DNA from: an uncultured Lachnospiraceae bacterium
GTDB lineage: Bacteria > Bacillota > Clostridia > Lachnospirales > Lachnospiraceae
DNA length: 64,000 nucleotides
Assembly: GCA_910578645.1 (NCBI GenBank)
Contig: CAJTQI010000007.1
Span: 124,001-188,000 of the forward strand
Reading direction: 5' to 3'
Made by a program: the position numbers and the translations under genes. This document shows, one piece after another, positions 8,612-17,587 of this stretch. The notes beneath the pieces are model-generated. The model searched no databases, was not told where the DNA came from, and saw nothing but the letters and a program-made list of their open reading frames with translations. Numbering within the stretch: the first letter of the stretch is position 1; every line of letters begins with the position of its first letter.

Positions 8612-8640
8612 ACAATAATCTATCTATCACGAATTGTCAA
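8612..8640 (-). promoter_or_regulatory. Promoter of the T-box/Trp transporter operon
   Basis: On the minus strand TTGACA (8640-8635) and TATTGT (8617-8612) are separated by exactly 17 bases. Transcription would start near 8605, just before the T-box stem I. Confidence 0.75.
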
Positions 8641-8870
8641 TACCCAATTTATGCAAAAGTTCGGCAAAGTGTTCCTGTCCTTCTCCCCTTTTTCCATAAC
8701 ATTCCTCTGATATTCCCTTAAAAATTCCCGAAAGCTCTGGCAATTTCCTCCCAAAAAGGGTAGAATACTTCTTGTGCACCGTATTACGCATTTGCGGCCA
8801 AGTCATTTGGCAGTATATGGGTGAGACGTTACAAGCATACTAGTATGAATCTAAAAGGGGCTGTTATGAT

Positions 8871-9707
8871 ATGAAACTGGACATGCACTGCCATACAAAG
8901 GAAGGCTCTCCGGACTGCAAACTGGAATTGTTACAAAACATAGAACTTCTCAAGAAAAAGGGATTCCATGGCATGTTAATTACCGACCATGATTCCTATA
9001 AAGCATACCGCTATTACAAGAAACTTTCCAACAAACCAGAAGATTTTGTGGTGCTAAAAGGCATCGAATACGACACCATAGACGCAGGACATATGCTGAT
9101 TATCATGCCGACCGGCGTAAAACTGCCTATCCTGGAGCTACGGGGACTTCCCGTCCTTTTGTTAATCGAAATTGTCCACCACTATGGTGGCATCATCGGA
9201 GCCGCACATCCTTGCGGCGAGAAATTCTTAAGTATCCGCAATACTCTGCGCGACAAAATTGCAGGCAATATCTACCGTAAATTCGATTTCATCGAAGGCT
9301 ACAACGCCTGTGAAGACGCCGATTCCAATATGCGCGCTATGCGGCTTGCCAAAGAATACGGTCTTCCGTGCTTTGGTGGAAGTGATTCGCACAGACCGGA
9401 CGGCGTAGGCTTCGGATACACAATCTTACAGGACAATATTTCAACCGAAACGGAGCTCATCAACTATATCCTCGCCGGCAAGGCAACGATGGTTGGCGGA
9501 TGCCATTACGAACATACGACCAAGGCTAAGTTGGGTAAAGTCAACAAAGTACTCGTCTACTCTTTCTGGTTCTACAATAAAGCTTCAGCGCTCCTTCGGC
9601 GCAAGGCAAGAAACATTGAATTGATGGAAAACCATATCATCGAATCTATCCGTGCAAACAAACGCAGCAAATCCAAATATATTGCACTCAGTCACGAAGA
9701 CCAGTAA
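8871..9707 (+). CDS. PHP-domain metal-dependent phosphoesterase
   Basis: The 278-aa protein has the PHP metal-binding signature MHCHTKEGSPD at its N-terminus, TDHDS near residue 40, AAHPCGE near residue 110 and GGSDSHRPDGVG near residue 175. Together these supply the His and Asp ligands for a trinuclear metal site. Family members hydrolyse phosphoester bonds in nucleotides or small substrates, and the substrate here is unknown. It is the only plus-strand gene in the first 27 kb and stands alone. Residues 200-278 are basic and Lys/Arg-rich, outside the core PHP fold. The ribosome site AAAGGGG lies about 10 bases before the ATG. Confidence 0.85.
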   Translation: MKLDMHCHTKEGSPDCKLELLQNIELLKKKGFHGMLITDHDSYKAYRYYKKLSNKPEDFVVLKGIEYDTIDAGHMLIIMPTGVKLPILELRGLPVLLLIEIVHHYGGIIGAAHPCGEKFLSIRNTLRDKIAGNIYRKFDFIEGYNACEDADSNMRAMRLAKEYGLPCFGGSDSHRPDGVGFGYTILQDNISTETELINYILAGKATMVGGCHYEHTTKAKLGKVNKVLVYSFWFYNKASALLRRKARNIELMENHIIESIRANKRSKSKYIALSHEDQ

Positions 9708-9725
9708 CTTTACTGGTCTTTGTGC
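9697..9725 (+). terminator. Probable bidirectional terminator hairpin
   Basis: A 10-bp stem with a 4-base loop (9697-9706 with 9711-9720) ends in CTTTG. The stop codon of the PHP gene lies inside the stem. The gene on the other strand ends 27 bases beyond, so the hairpin may serve both. The T run is short. Confidence 0.5.
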
Positions 9726-9751
9726 CAATCCGCTCCTAAAATACCGGACAG

Positions 9752-10660
9752 CTATTTCCTGCCGCCCACAACATTCTTTAACTCTTCCAAAGCATTTCTA
9801 AATTTCTTAGAAACCATCATAGGATTATTGCGTATCATATTGCGTTTATAAAAATCCAGCATTTCCCTGTAACCTTTCTGGGGGTCAGGATAGTTACTGA
9901 ATTTGCCGCGCAATTCCGCGATTTCTTCCCGGATTCCCTCCCCGAAATCCGACGGTCTGAGCTGAATCGTCTCTCTCAGACTGGCAAACCTCTGTCTAAG
10001 GCCACTGCTCAATTCCTGCACACTTAACTCCCGCTCCTGCCGTCTCTGCTCCTTCTCTTCGTTGCTGAATGCGATAATCACATCTAACCTGCGGTACATG
10101 CGCTCCATTTCTTCCCTGACCGTCTGCATCCTGGCAAGGATATCCTTCAAGTCAAGCGCCGCCTTGAAGGATAAAGTAAAATCCACCACAATATAAACCG
10201 TCATCAACGCCGTCGCATAAGAAAGCCCCCGGTACGGAACCGATATGACCAGTTGCTCTATAGGCTGATGAATTACCCTCGTCATTAGAATCGTCAAAAA
10301 TCCCCATGCGACAGATGAACGCAGGCAAATATGTCCCTGGAAATTCATGAAACGGTTGGAATAGTCCCAATATCTCATTTTAAAAAGAGCTTCCATGGTA
10401 ACACCCGTTACATATTCCAGCGCCGTCGCACCGATGACACCCGCCACATAAGTCAAAAGCACATTCTCCCTAAACGGCATGGATACCACAAGCATCATCA
10501 TAGCGCCGCTTCCATACAGCGGCAAAAAAGGTCCCCGCATAAATCCTCTGTTCACCAGTTTCCTTGACTTAGCGGACACAAAGGCAGACTCGAAACACCA
10601 CCCCAAAAAACAGTATATGTAAAAGAAAAACACCCATTGTGCAATCTTATAGTGAATCAT
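9752..10660 (-). CDS. CmpB-like membrane protein (putative ABC-transporter type IV family)
   Basis: The N-terminal 180 residues hold about five membrane segments with the family motifs CFLGWCFESAF, NRGFMRGPFLPLYG and WGFLT. The C-terminal 120 residues are a charged, helical, probably coiled-coil cytoplasmic domain rich in Glu and Arg. The start was moved from 10705 to the ATG at 10660, since AAAGGAG and AGG lie upstream of it. Proteins of this family (PF06541-like) are widespread in Lachnospiraceae and their role is not established; the transport label is only a family name. It follows ylmH by 34 bases and is probably co-transcribed with it. Confidence 0.75.
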   Translation of the reverse strand: MIHYKIAQWVFFFYIYCFLGWCFESAFVSAKSRKLVNRGFMRGPFLPLYGSGAMMMLVVSMPFRENVLLTYVAGVIGATALEYVTGVTMEALFKMRYWDYSNRFMNFQGHICLRSSVAWGFLTILMTRVIHQPIEQLVISVPYRGLSYATALMTVYIVVDFTLSFKAALDLKDILARMQTVREEMERMYRRLDVIIAFSNEEKEQRRQERELSVQELSSGLRQRFASLRETIQLRPSDFGEGIREEIAELRGKFSNYPDPQKGYREMLDFYKRNMIRNNPMMVSKKFRNALEELKNVVGGRK

Positions 10661-10694
10661 ATAACCTTTTTCTCCTTTTAATAACACATGTATT

Positions 10695-11453
10695 TCATAT
10701 TGCAATCCCTATCCGGATTTTTCCTTTACGTGTCTCCCCCTGCTCACCTATATAGGTGAATCTGCCGAATCCACGCACCGTCACCGCATCTTTTTCCTTC
10801 AGCGCATAACTGTTATTCTGTGTCATTCTGCCATTCACATAGACCCGGCCCGCCCTGAACAAGTCCAGGCTCTGGCTCCTCGCAATATTGTATAATTTCG
10901 ACACAACGCTGTCAATTCTGACAGAGGAAACGGACAAAGACACTTCTTTTGGGGCAGGAAGCTTCAAATCTTTGTCAGCCTCCGTCACGCTGCATCTGAC
11001 ATTGGTATGGCTGACTTGATGTAAGTTCTCTGCCAGATAGGCTCCAATCCCTTCCTGGCAAAACAAAAACGCTTCCTTGTCCTGCACGAAAATGTCGCCC
11101 ACCGTGTCCCTTTCGATTCCAAGATTCATGACAGCCCCGAGAAAATCTCTGTGCGTAAGCTGCTGTGCAAACCTTGGCGTCATAGGCTCTATCTTAAGAC
11201 ATAGAATGGGATATTGTCCTTCATAGCCAAGTTCTTCCGGCAAGCCGAACCGTACCATCTTGCGCTCACACAACGGATACCCGCCGTCCATGTCCACTCC
11301 CGCGTAGGAAAGTTCACGCTGTATCTCATAGAGGGCCTGCTGCTGCGCCAATCCGAGAAACGGCGTATAAGTATAGATGCCATGGTGATATGAACGCTGC
11401 GCCAACTCCACCATTCTTTTTTTCAGATGTTGTAAATCCTTATCGTCTGCCAT
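10695..11453 (-). CDS. YlmH-type RNA-binding protein with S4 domain
   Basis: The 252-aa protein matches the YlmH layout: an N-terminal region with FLGLAQQQAL near residue 30, a middle domain with HRDFLGAVMNLGIERDTVGD near residue 105, and a C-terminal S4 RNA-binding domain (about residues 175-235) with RIDSVVSKLYNIARSQ and AGRVYVNGR. In Bacillus, ylmH lies in the cell-division/minicell cluster and related S4 proteins bind ribosome-nascent chain complexes. Here it stands apart from division genes. The MSE is not used; the start is the ATG at 11453 with AGAGG 11 bases upstream. Confidence 0.88.
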   Translation of the reverse strand: MADDKDLQHLKKRMVELAQRSYHHGIYTYTPFLGLAQQQALYEIQRELSYAGVDMDGGYPLCERKMVRFGLPEELGYEGQYPILCLKIEPMTPRFAQQLTHRDFLGAVMNLGIERDTVGDIFVQDKEAFLFCQEGIGAYLAENLHQVSHTNVRCSVTEADKDLKLPAPKEVSLSVSSVRIDSVVSKLYNIARSQSLDLFRAGRVYVNGRMTQNNSYALKEKDAVTVRGFGRFTYIGEQGETRKGKIRIGIAI

Positions 11454-11511
11454 ATATAATATAACCTCTTTCTCCGGTAAATATCTTCATAATTCCAACA
11501 AGACATGGCAG

Positions 11512-11547
11512 ACAAAAAGGCACATAACAGACAAGTTTATGTGCCTT
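11512..11547 (-). terminator. Rho-independent terminator after the CobW-like genes
   Basis: On the minus strand an 11-bp perfect stem (11547-11537 with 11527-11517) ends in TTTTTG. It lies about 80 bases past the stop codon of the 11625-12554 gene. Confidence 0.85.
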
Positions 11548-11624
11548 ATGATAACCATACATATCCAATACCGTTTACCGAAATTCCATATAGGCCACAC
11601 CGTGGCGTATTGCTGCCCATCCTG

Positions 11625-12554
11625 TCAGGTAAAACTGATAATCTCTTCTTTCGGCGCCCTCGTGTGCTCCACACTGAGGGCATGAAGAACCGGCCCTTCT
11701 CCCTCATAGTCTGCAAAATACTCTTTTGCCACCTTCGCAGTCACCTTCACCCACTGCTTGTCGGTGAGCGTATCCGTCTTATGATACTCACAGGCAAACC
11801 CAAGAAAGGCCATATCCTCCGCGCAACAAGTCATGGCCATCCTGCCCGGCACAAAATAGTCCTTCGGAAATCCACCGGGCTTCAGCACCATTGCGGTAAA
11901 CTGAATCGTTTTTCCCTCATAACGCTCCAGATGGTCCAAAGAATCCAGATACCAGATTCCGTAACCCTCGTTATTAAGTTCTATGACAGGTGATTTCAAA
12001 TCATAGGGAAGGTCGTCTTCCATAATTTCATTAATCTCACCATTGGAATCCTCAAACACAATCTCGGCCTTCGGATTAATCGCCTTGATATTTCGTTTAT
12101 AGCTGCTCAAATCTTCCACACCATCGCACCGATTGAAAATAATCAACTCAGACGCACGCAGTTGTTCGGCAAGAAGCGATTTCATATTCGTAAAATACAT
12201 CGGAAATGTGGATGCATCGATTGTGGTAATCTGCTGTTCCACCCTCCAATGCCACGGCAGTTTTACCGCCTTATAATTCCACATGCCGTTATATTCGATA
12301 ATAATCCGTTCCGGCTTATGTTTTTTCTCCAACTCTATCAAATGCGAGGGATTAAAGTCTGCCTCATCCTCGACAAGCTCAAGTTCCGTCCGGCTCCTCT
12401 TCAACAATCTCTCATCGTACTCGTTCTCGCCCTCTTCGCACAGAATCAGCAATGTCTTGCCTCTCACCTGAAAATAAGGCTGCGACAACGTGTAGGTGAT
12501 AAACTCGGTTTTTCCGCTTTCCAGAAAACCATTTATCACATAGACTGGTTTCAT
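11625..12554 (-). CDS. CobW-family GTPase with a YcgQ-like C-terminal domain
   Basis: The N-terminal half is a G3E/CobW GTPase: P-loop GFLESGKTEF at residues 9-18 and a guanine-recognition-like IFNRCDG near residue 155. The usual CxCC metal-binding motif of CobW proteins is absent, and a Glu-rich segment (CEEGENEYDER) stands where it would be expected. The C-terminal 110 residues carry FVPGRMAMTCCAEDMAFLGF, which resembles the C-terminal part of YcgQ/TIGR03943 proteins linked to metal homeostasis. The gene follows a second, His-rich CobW protein by 29 bases, so they are probably one operon. A role in metal delivery is inferred, and the metal is unknown. Confidence 0.7.
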   Translation of the reverse strand: MKPVYVINGFLESGKTEFITYTLSQPYFQVRGKTLLILCEEGENEYDERLLKRSRTELELVEDEADFNPSHLIELEKKHKPERIIIEYNGMWNYKAVKLPWHWRVEQQITTIDASTFPMYFTNMKSLLAEQLRASELIIFNRCDGVEDLSSYKRNIKAINPKAEIVFEDSNGEINEIMEDDLPYDLKSPVIELNNEGYGIWYLDSLDHLERYEGKTIQFTAMVLKPGGFPKDYFVPGRMAMTCCAEDMAFLGFACEYHKTDTLTDKQWVKVTAKVAKEYFADYEGEGPVLHALSVEHTRAPKEEIISFT

Positions 12555-12583
12555 ATAACGTCCCCATCCTTCCTCATTTCATC

Positions 12584-13768
12584 CTATTTGCAAAACAACT
12601 CCGCCAACCTGTCCTCTTTTAACTTAGAACCGATTACACAGACCTTACCGGTGACATCCGGTTTACCGTCCCTGACATTGCTCTCCTCGGGTACATAATC
12701 AAAGTAAATCCAACCTCCATCCACCCCGGGCACCATACCCTTGGCGCGCAAAACAATGCCGTATGTCTCCTCTTTGTCAAGTTCCGCAAGTATATGTGTA
12801 ATGTCTTCCCTCGTATATGCCGCGGGCGTCTCTAATCCCCAACTGGTGAATATCTCGTCCGCATGGTGATGTCCATGCCCATGATGGTGATGTTCCCCAT
12901 GTTCATGATGTTCCCCATGTTCATGATGATGCCCCTTATCATGTTCATGGCAATGTTCCCCATCGTGGCTATTCTCGTCATGCCCATGTTCATGATGGTG
13001 TGCTTCCCCGTGCCCGTCATGATGTTCTCCTTCATCATGTCCATGCTCATGATGATGTCCGTGTCCATCGTGATGATGCTCATGGTCATGGCATCCGCAA
13101 GTGCAATCAGGCCCGTGGTCATGTCCTTCATGATGTGCCATCACTTCCTGCATCAGCTCCGCTTCCAAGTCTTTCGCACCTTCAATGGTCTCCAGAATAT
13201 CTTTTCCATCCAGGCTGTCCCAAGGCGTGGTGATGATGGTTGCCTTCTCATTATGCTCCCGTATCAGCCCGATACAGACCGCCAGTTTCTCTTCGCTTAA
13301 CTTATCCGTCCTGCTTAAGACAACCGTTCCTGCATGTTCAATCTGATTGATAAAAAATTCACCGAAGTTCTTCATATACATCTTGCACTTGCCTGCATCA
13401 ACCACGGCAACCGCACTGTTCAACTCCACATCCCGCTCGGACATCGCATCCTTTACGGCTTTCATAACGTCGGAAAGCTTACCTACGCCCGAAGGCTCAA
13501 TCAGAATACGTTCCGGCGCATAAGTTTCCAGCACTTCACGCAGGGATGTGCCAAAATCTCCTACCAATGAGCAGCATATACAGCCGGAATTCATCTCCTT
13601 AATCTCAATACCCGCCTCTTTCAAGAACCCGCCGTCAATGCCAATTTCGCCAAATTCATTCTCTATCAGTACTACTTTCGTATCCGCCAAAGCCTCTTTC
13701 AGAAGTTTCTTAATTAATGTCGTCTTTCCTGCGCCCAGAAAGCCGGAAACAATGTCAATCTTAGCCAC
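12584..13768 (-). CDS. CobW/P47K-family metal-chaperone GTPase with His-rich loop
   Basis: The 394-aa protein has the CobW hallmarks: P-loop GFLGAGKTTLIKK at residues 9-21, the CxCC motif in NSGCICCSLVGDFG near residue 65, Walker B-like ERILIEPSGVGKLSD and TDKLSEEKLA. A very His-rich stretch of roughly 90 residues (about 215-305), made of repeats such as HEHGEHHEHG, separates the GTPase from the C-terminal CobW domain. In the family such loops store or buffer Zn, Ni or Co, and the GTPase passes metal to client enzymes. It is the first gene of a two-gene operon with the other CobW-like GTPase. No Zur-type operator could be recognised. Confidence 0.9.
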   Translation of the reverse strand: MAKIDIVSGFLGAGKTTLIKKLLKEALADTKVVLIENEFGEIGIDGGFLKEAGIEIKEMNSGCICCSLVGDFGTSLREVLETYAPERILIEPSGVGKLSDVMKAVKDAMSERDVELNSAVAVVDAGKCKMYMKNFGEFFINQIEHAGTVVLSRTDKLSEEKLAVCIGLIREHNEKATIITTPWDSLDGKDILETIEGAKDLEAELMQEVMAHHEGHDHGPDCTCGCHDHEHHHDGHGHHHEHGHDEGEHHDGHGEAHHHEHGHDENSHDGEHCHEHDKGHHHEHGEHHEHGEHHHHGHGHHHADEIFTSWGLETPAAYTREDITHILAELDKEETYGIVLRAKGMVPGVDGGWIYFDYVPEESNVRDGKPDVTGKVCVIGSKLKEDRLAELFCK

Positions 13769-14022
13769 AATACACCAATCCTTCCTGTCAATCTTTCTTA
13801 TTCTCTGTGTATATCATAAGCCTGCCTGCAACATAACTGCCGTTATACAAACGTCTTTTAGGGAAATTTATATCTCCCGAACTATATAATTAACAAAATC
13901 TTAACTTGCATACAATCTTTATTTTCTTCCTTTTTTATAAGTCTGTCAAGAAAGCCCACGAGATTTTATAGGATTTTAATAATCCTATGGCAATGCACCG
14001 ACTCCGTATCATACCGGGCCCT

Positions 14023-14805
14023 TTAATCCAGATTCAGCTTCCGTTCCATCACATACCATGTCACCACATAGAATACCACAACATAAATCAACCCGGAAAT
14101 CAAAGAATATTCCCATGATTTACCATAATACCATTCCCCTGTCATCTTATTGATATATCCCAGGAGCGCATAGTAAAAACCATTCACAATCTGCTGCACG
14201 ATATAGATGGCAAAATAGAACGCAAACGCCATAAGAAGTTTATGGTTAGAAGACAACTGCCCTAAGGAAATACATGCGGTAATTTTCAGCACTCTCGCAA
14301 GTATCTCCACCAGAAACGCAATGAGTGTCATCACAACCGCAAACCCGGTGACTTCTTTCGAGCCGGCCCATTCTACCATCACATTCATATTATCCATGAA
14401 CCGTGAAAAAATATCTTCCTCCTCATTAAACAAAAAAAGAATCGATGTATTCATCAAAATTGAGCTGATTAACACCCACGCCCCGCTTACCAAAACTTTC
14501 GCAAAAATAATATAATGTTTATCCACCGGAAGAGTGTGCAGCAAATATCCCTGGTCACCGTAGACAGACGTGTAAAAACGGTAAACCAAAAAGACCGCCG
14601 TTCCAATCATCGCCACAAACATGCTGGCCACATAAGTCAGAATAATCATCACCGCACTAAATATTATCCCGTCATTGTCGGTGTTAAAGAAGTCTATCCG
14701 CACGGTAATACATGCAAAAAAAGTCATCACCACGATAAGCAGGTTAATCGGGATAAGCAGCTTCCATGTGGCTTTCCATTCATACTTCATCAATTTGGCT
14801 AACAT
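14023..14805 (-). CDS. ABC transporter permease (ABC-2-like)
   Basis: The 260-aa protein has six hydrophobic segments: about residues 15-40, 50-80, 95-130, 150-180, 185-210 and 230-255. This is a typical ABC-2-like exporter permease. The N-terminus MLAKLMKYEWKATWKLLIP is common in this group. It overlaps the ATPase gene by 7 bases, so the two are probably translated together. Substrate unknown; related pairs in Firmicutes act in peptide resistance or envelope maintenance. The C-terminus ends in a charged short tail. Confidence 0.82.
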   Translation of the reverse strand: MLAKLMKYEWKATWKLLIPINLLIVVMTFFACITVRIDFFNTDNDGIIFSAVMIILTYVASMFVAMIGTAVFLVYRFYTSVYGDQGYLLHTLPVDKHYIIFAKVLVSGAWVLISSILMNTSILFLFNEEEDIFSRFMDNMNVMVEWAGSKEVTGFAVVMTLIAFLVEILARVLKITACISLGQLSSNHKLLMAFAFYFAIYIVQQIVNGFYYALLGYINKMTGEWYYGKSWEYSLISGLIYVVVFYVVTWYVMERKLNLD

Positions 14806-15497
14806 GCGAACACCTCCCTAAAGAAACGGTCTACGGATTTCCCCTCATTCTTCCTAATCTGTTCGGCGCCCGCCTGCAATATAATATTGCCATATCTGAT
14901 AAATACCACCTCATCCAGAATATTCTCCACGTCGGAAATTAAATGCGTGGACAATAAGATTGTTGCATTCCTATTATAGTTCTGGACAATCGTATGTAAA
15001 ATATAATCCCTGGACGCAGGGTCCACCCCCGCAATCGGTTCATCCAGAATATATAAATCGGCTTCCCTGCTCATCACCAGAATAAGCTGCACCTTCTCCT
15101 TCGTCCCTTTGGACAGGTTCTTGAGTCTTTCATAAGGCTGTATCTGCAGGCGCGCCAGCATGTCATAGGCCCTGTCCACCCGGAAATCCGGATAAAAATC
15201 CTGGAAATACTGCACCATCTCCATGACTTTCATACCCGGCTGCAGATAGGTGCGTTCCGGCAGATAAGAAATCCTGTATTTCGTGTCAATACCCGGGCGC
15301 AGCCCGTCAATAAAAATATCTCCCGCCGTAGGGTTTAACAGCCCGTTCATAATCTTAATTAACGTCGTCTTTCCACTTCCATTAGGCCCAAGCAAGCCGA
15401 TAATCCTGCCCCGTTCCAGATTCAAGTATATCTGGTTCAGGGCAATCTTACCGCCATATGTCTTCGTCAGCCCCATACATTGTACGATAGGTGCCAT
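14799..15497 (-). CDS. ABC transporter ATP-binding protein
   Basis: This 232-aa ABC ATPase has Walker A GPNGSGKTTLIK near residue 38, a Q-loop region (ISYLPERTYL, with Glu replacing the usual Gln position or nearby), the degenerate signature LSKGTKEKVQLIL near residue 130, Walker B LYILDEPIAGVDP and the switch STHLISDVE. The LSKG signature is common in ABC-2 exporters. The permease gene overlaps its end, and together they form a two-component exporter of unknown substrate. Confidence 0.88.
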   Translation of the reverse strand: MAPIVQCMGLTKTYGGKIALNQIYLNLERGRIIGLLGPNGSGKTTLIKIMNGLLNPTAGDIFIDGLRPGIDTKYRISYLPERTYLQPGMKVMEMVQYFQDFYPDFRVDRAYDMLARLQIQPYERLKNLSKGTKEKVQLILVMSREADLYILDEPIAGVDPASRDYILHTIVQNYNRNATILLSTHLISDVENILDEVVFIRYGNIILQAGAEQIRKNEGKSVDRFFREVFAC

Positions 15498-15526
15498 TTT
15501 CCCCTCCTGTCTTCCTATACAGACCT

Positions 15527-16405
15527 CTACTGCCCTGCCGTCACACGGTAGCTTGTCTCAAAGTTCTCCCCGGCTTCCAGAACCTGCATCCAGTCACGCT
15601 CCGTCCATTCCCCTGACTGGTCTGTCCTGTCACATCTACCATACCAAGGCTCGATACAGATGAAAGGCGCCTCTTTCTTCGGCGGAGACCAGATACCAAA
15701 CAGCGGCGCGTCAAAAGAAACCGTCAAATATGCCCTGCCATCCGGCTTTACAAGAGATACGCTGTGTACCTGGTCATGCTCTATAACCAATGCGTCCCCG
15801 TCAAAAAGATGTTCCGTAACCGGGAGAATACCTTTTTCCAGATGATATGTCTCTGTCTTCCCATTGACCAATCCATTTTCCAGGCATGATGAGACTACTT
15901 CCTCCACACCCTCAAACCGGATTCCATACTCCCACTGCTTTGTGCCCTCCTCAATCGGGCAAAGGAATGCCGGATGCCCGCCGATGGAAAAATACATACG
16001 TTCCTGCCCAGGGTTCTTTACCCTCCATTTCACAACAACCGCCTGTCCGTCCAGTTCGTAACCCAGTTCCAACACAAAAGAATACGGATATTTGCGCAGC
16101 GTATCTTCATTGGATTCCAGAGAAAGCCAAAGCTCCTGCGCCGACTGGCTCTTTAACTGAAATTCCATATCCCTGGCAAAACCGTGCTGCCCCATGGGAT
16201 ACTCCTCACCGCCCAACCGGTAGACGCCACCTTTCAAACCACCTACCAGCGGAAAAAGCACCGGGGACGTTCTTTTCCAGTACCGGGGATTGGCGTCCCA
16301 CATATATTCCTTGCCGGTGGCAACTTCCTTAAGGGATTTAAGCTCCGCCCCCATACTGTCCACCTGTATCGTAACCCTGTCATTGCTTATCTGAAATAGC
16401 GCCAT
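15527..16405 (-). CDS. Aldose 1-epimerase family protein
   Basis: The 292-aa protein resembles the galactose mutarotase-like superfamily, subgroup LacX/YeaD. Visible features are the N-terminal MGAELKSLKEVATGKEYMWD, GGHPAFLCPI near residue 150 with a conserved His, and FDAPLFGIWSPPKKEAPFIC near residue 230. Such enzymes interconvert sugar anomers, and the sugar here is unknown. The reading frame offers ATG at 16411 directly after GGAGG and a second ATG two codons later. The second (16405) has better spacing. It is 29 bases upstream of the ABC exporter ATPase and may share its transcript. Confidence 0.85.
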   Translation of the reverse strand: MALFQISNDRVTIQVDSMGAELKSLKEVATGKEYMWDANPRYWKRTSPVLFPLVGGLKGGVYRLGGEEYPMGQHGFARDMEFQLKSQSAQELWLSLESNEDTLRKYPYSFVLELGYELDGQAVVVKWRVKNPGQERMYFSIGGHPAFLCPIEEGTKQWEYGIRFEGVEEVVSSCLENGLVNGKTETYHLEKGILPVTEHLFDGDALVIEHDQVHSVSLVKPDGRAYLTVSFDAPLFGIWSPPKKEAPFICIEPWYGRCDRTDQSGEWTERDWMQVLEAGENFETSYRVTAGQ

Positions 16406-16485
16406 ACCCATCCTCCTTTTTTATACAAATCAATCAGCCTGTAGATTCATCTTATCACATTTTAGAGCCAGTGTCATGCCCAATG

Positions 16486-17490
16486 TCATTGCCTTAAACC
16501 AGACACTTCCCCCTCTATCCCCGCATACAGACTGAGTTTGTGGCAAAGGTGAAACTTCTCTCTCCGGTACCTGTGCTTCGGGAGCTCTCTCTCCAGTCCC
16601 ATGAGTTCTTCTGTCAGCCATTCCTGTAAACTTCCTTCATCCATCTTCCTAATCCGCGTCCCCTCGCCTATCTGGTATGATTTGGTCCTGGCAAGATAGG
16701 GCAGTATAATATAAATTTCCCTCCCACGGCTGTCCACGATGTAAGCGTCCTCACTTTTCAGGTACGCCTCGAAAATACACTCATAAGACAGGGGTATCGT
16801 CTCCAAAGGCTCATGTAAGGAGCTTGTCCTCTCCCTAAGACGGCACCTCTTAGTCAAATCATCCCCCGCATACTGCGCGAAACCAATTTCCCAGGAGACG
16901 TGGAACTTCCTGTTGCGTTTCTCCCATTCCCGGAAAATCGGCGCTATCTTCTCATAAAACTTCTCCGTGCATTTGCGGATTTCCTCTTCGCAGACGGCAC
17001 TCTCGCCCTGCACCGCGTCCACCCAGTGCATCGCCTGTCCGCTCATTCTCTTTCCGCTCCACTCCACCCGCACTCTGTTGTCCAGCAAATATTGGTGAAA
17101 CTGTGCGAAGCCGCGCATATCCGTCCCGAGTTTACATAATTTTCCACCGAGCAAATCATAGAGCACAAGTACATCCTGTCCCCCGCCGGCTCCCACTTTG
17201 CAAAAACCGATTTCATCCAAAGTAAATCGCTTTTCTTTTCCAAATATATTTACATAACATATATTCATCTCGTCTACGAGCAATTTTCTGTGGAAATAAT
17301 CGACGAAGGCCAACAAGCCCACCGTTATCATAAAAATAAGCGGTACAAACAAAAGCAAACCTCCGCCCCTGCCTGACGGGTGGCGCAGCCACATGATAAA
17401 TATGAACACCGCCACGCCGATGGCAAGCATACCGCACACGGGTTCCGCTCTATTTTCCTTAACCTGAAATTGAATTTTCTCTTGTTCCAT
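16486..17490 (-). CDS. Hypothetical protein with two N-terminal membrane segments
   Basis: I do not recognise the family with confidence. The protein (334 aa from the ATG at 17490) starts with a polar stretch, then two membrane helices (about residues 20-36 and 45-65, the second containing FVPLIFMITVGLLAFVDYFH). A beta-rich segment follows (VNIFGKEKRFTLDEIGFCKV) like a PH/YcxB-type domain, and the rest is a soluble, Arg-rich domain. The open frame extends upstream to a TTG at 17598 that overlaps the protease gene, but GGGG six bases before the ATG at 17490 supports the shorter form. It may be co-transcribed with the upstream protease. Confidence 0.6.
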   Translation of the reverse strand: MEQEKIQFQVKENRAEPVCGMLAIGVAVFIFIMWLRHPSGRGGGLLLFVPLIFMITVGLLAFVDYFHRKLLVDEMNICYVNIFGKEKRFTLDEIGFCKVGAGGGQDVLVLYDLLGGKLCKLGTDMRGFAQFHQYLLDNRVRVEWSGKRMSGQAMHWVDAVQGESAVCEEEIRKCTEKFYEKIAPIFREWEKRNRKFHVSWEIGFAQYAGDDLTKRCRLRERTSSLHEPLETIPLSYECIFEAYLKSEDAYIVDSRGREIYIILPYLARTKSYQIGEGTRIRKMDEGSLQEWLTEELMGLERELPKHRYRREKFHLCHKLSLYAGIEGEVSGLRQ

Positions 17491-17587
17491 ACTCATCCCC
17501 GGTTTTTCAGTCTTCTCCTCTATTATAAACCATTCCCGCCACCCACATACCGGCACCTCAAAGTCCCATTTACTCTCATAATATCTT

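Noticed and set aside
12863..13300. Met-rich plus-strand frame
   Set aside because: It is the complement of the His-rich codons (CAT read as ATG) of the CobW gene.
13968..13988. Palindrome after the ABC permease gene as a terminator
   Set aside because: The 8-bp arms pair perfectly but no T run follows on the minus strand; it remains an unexplained inverted repeat.
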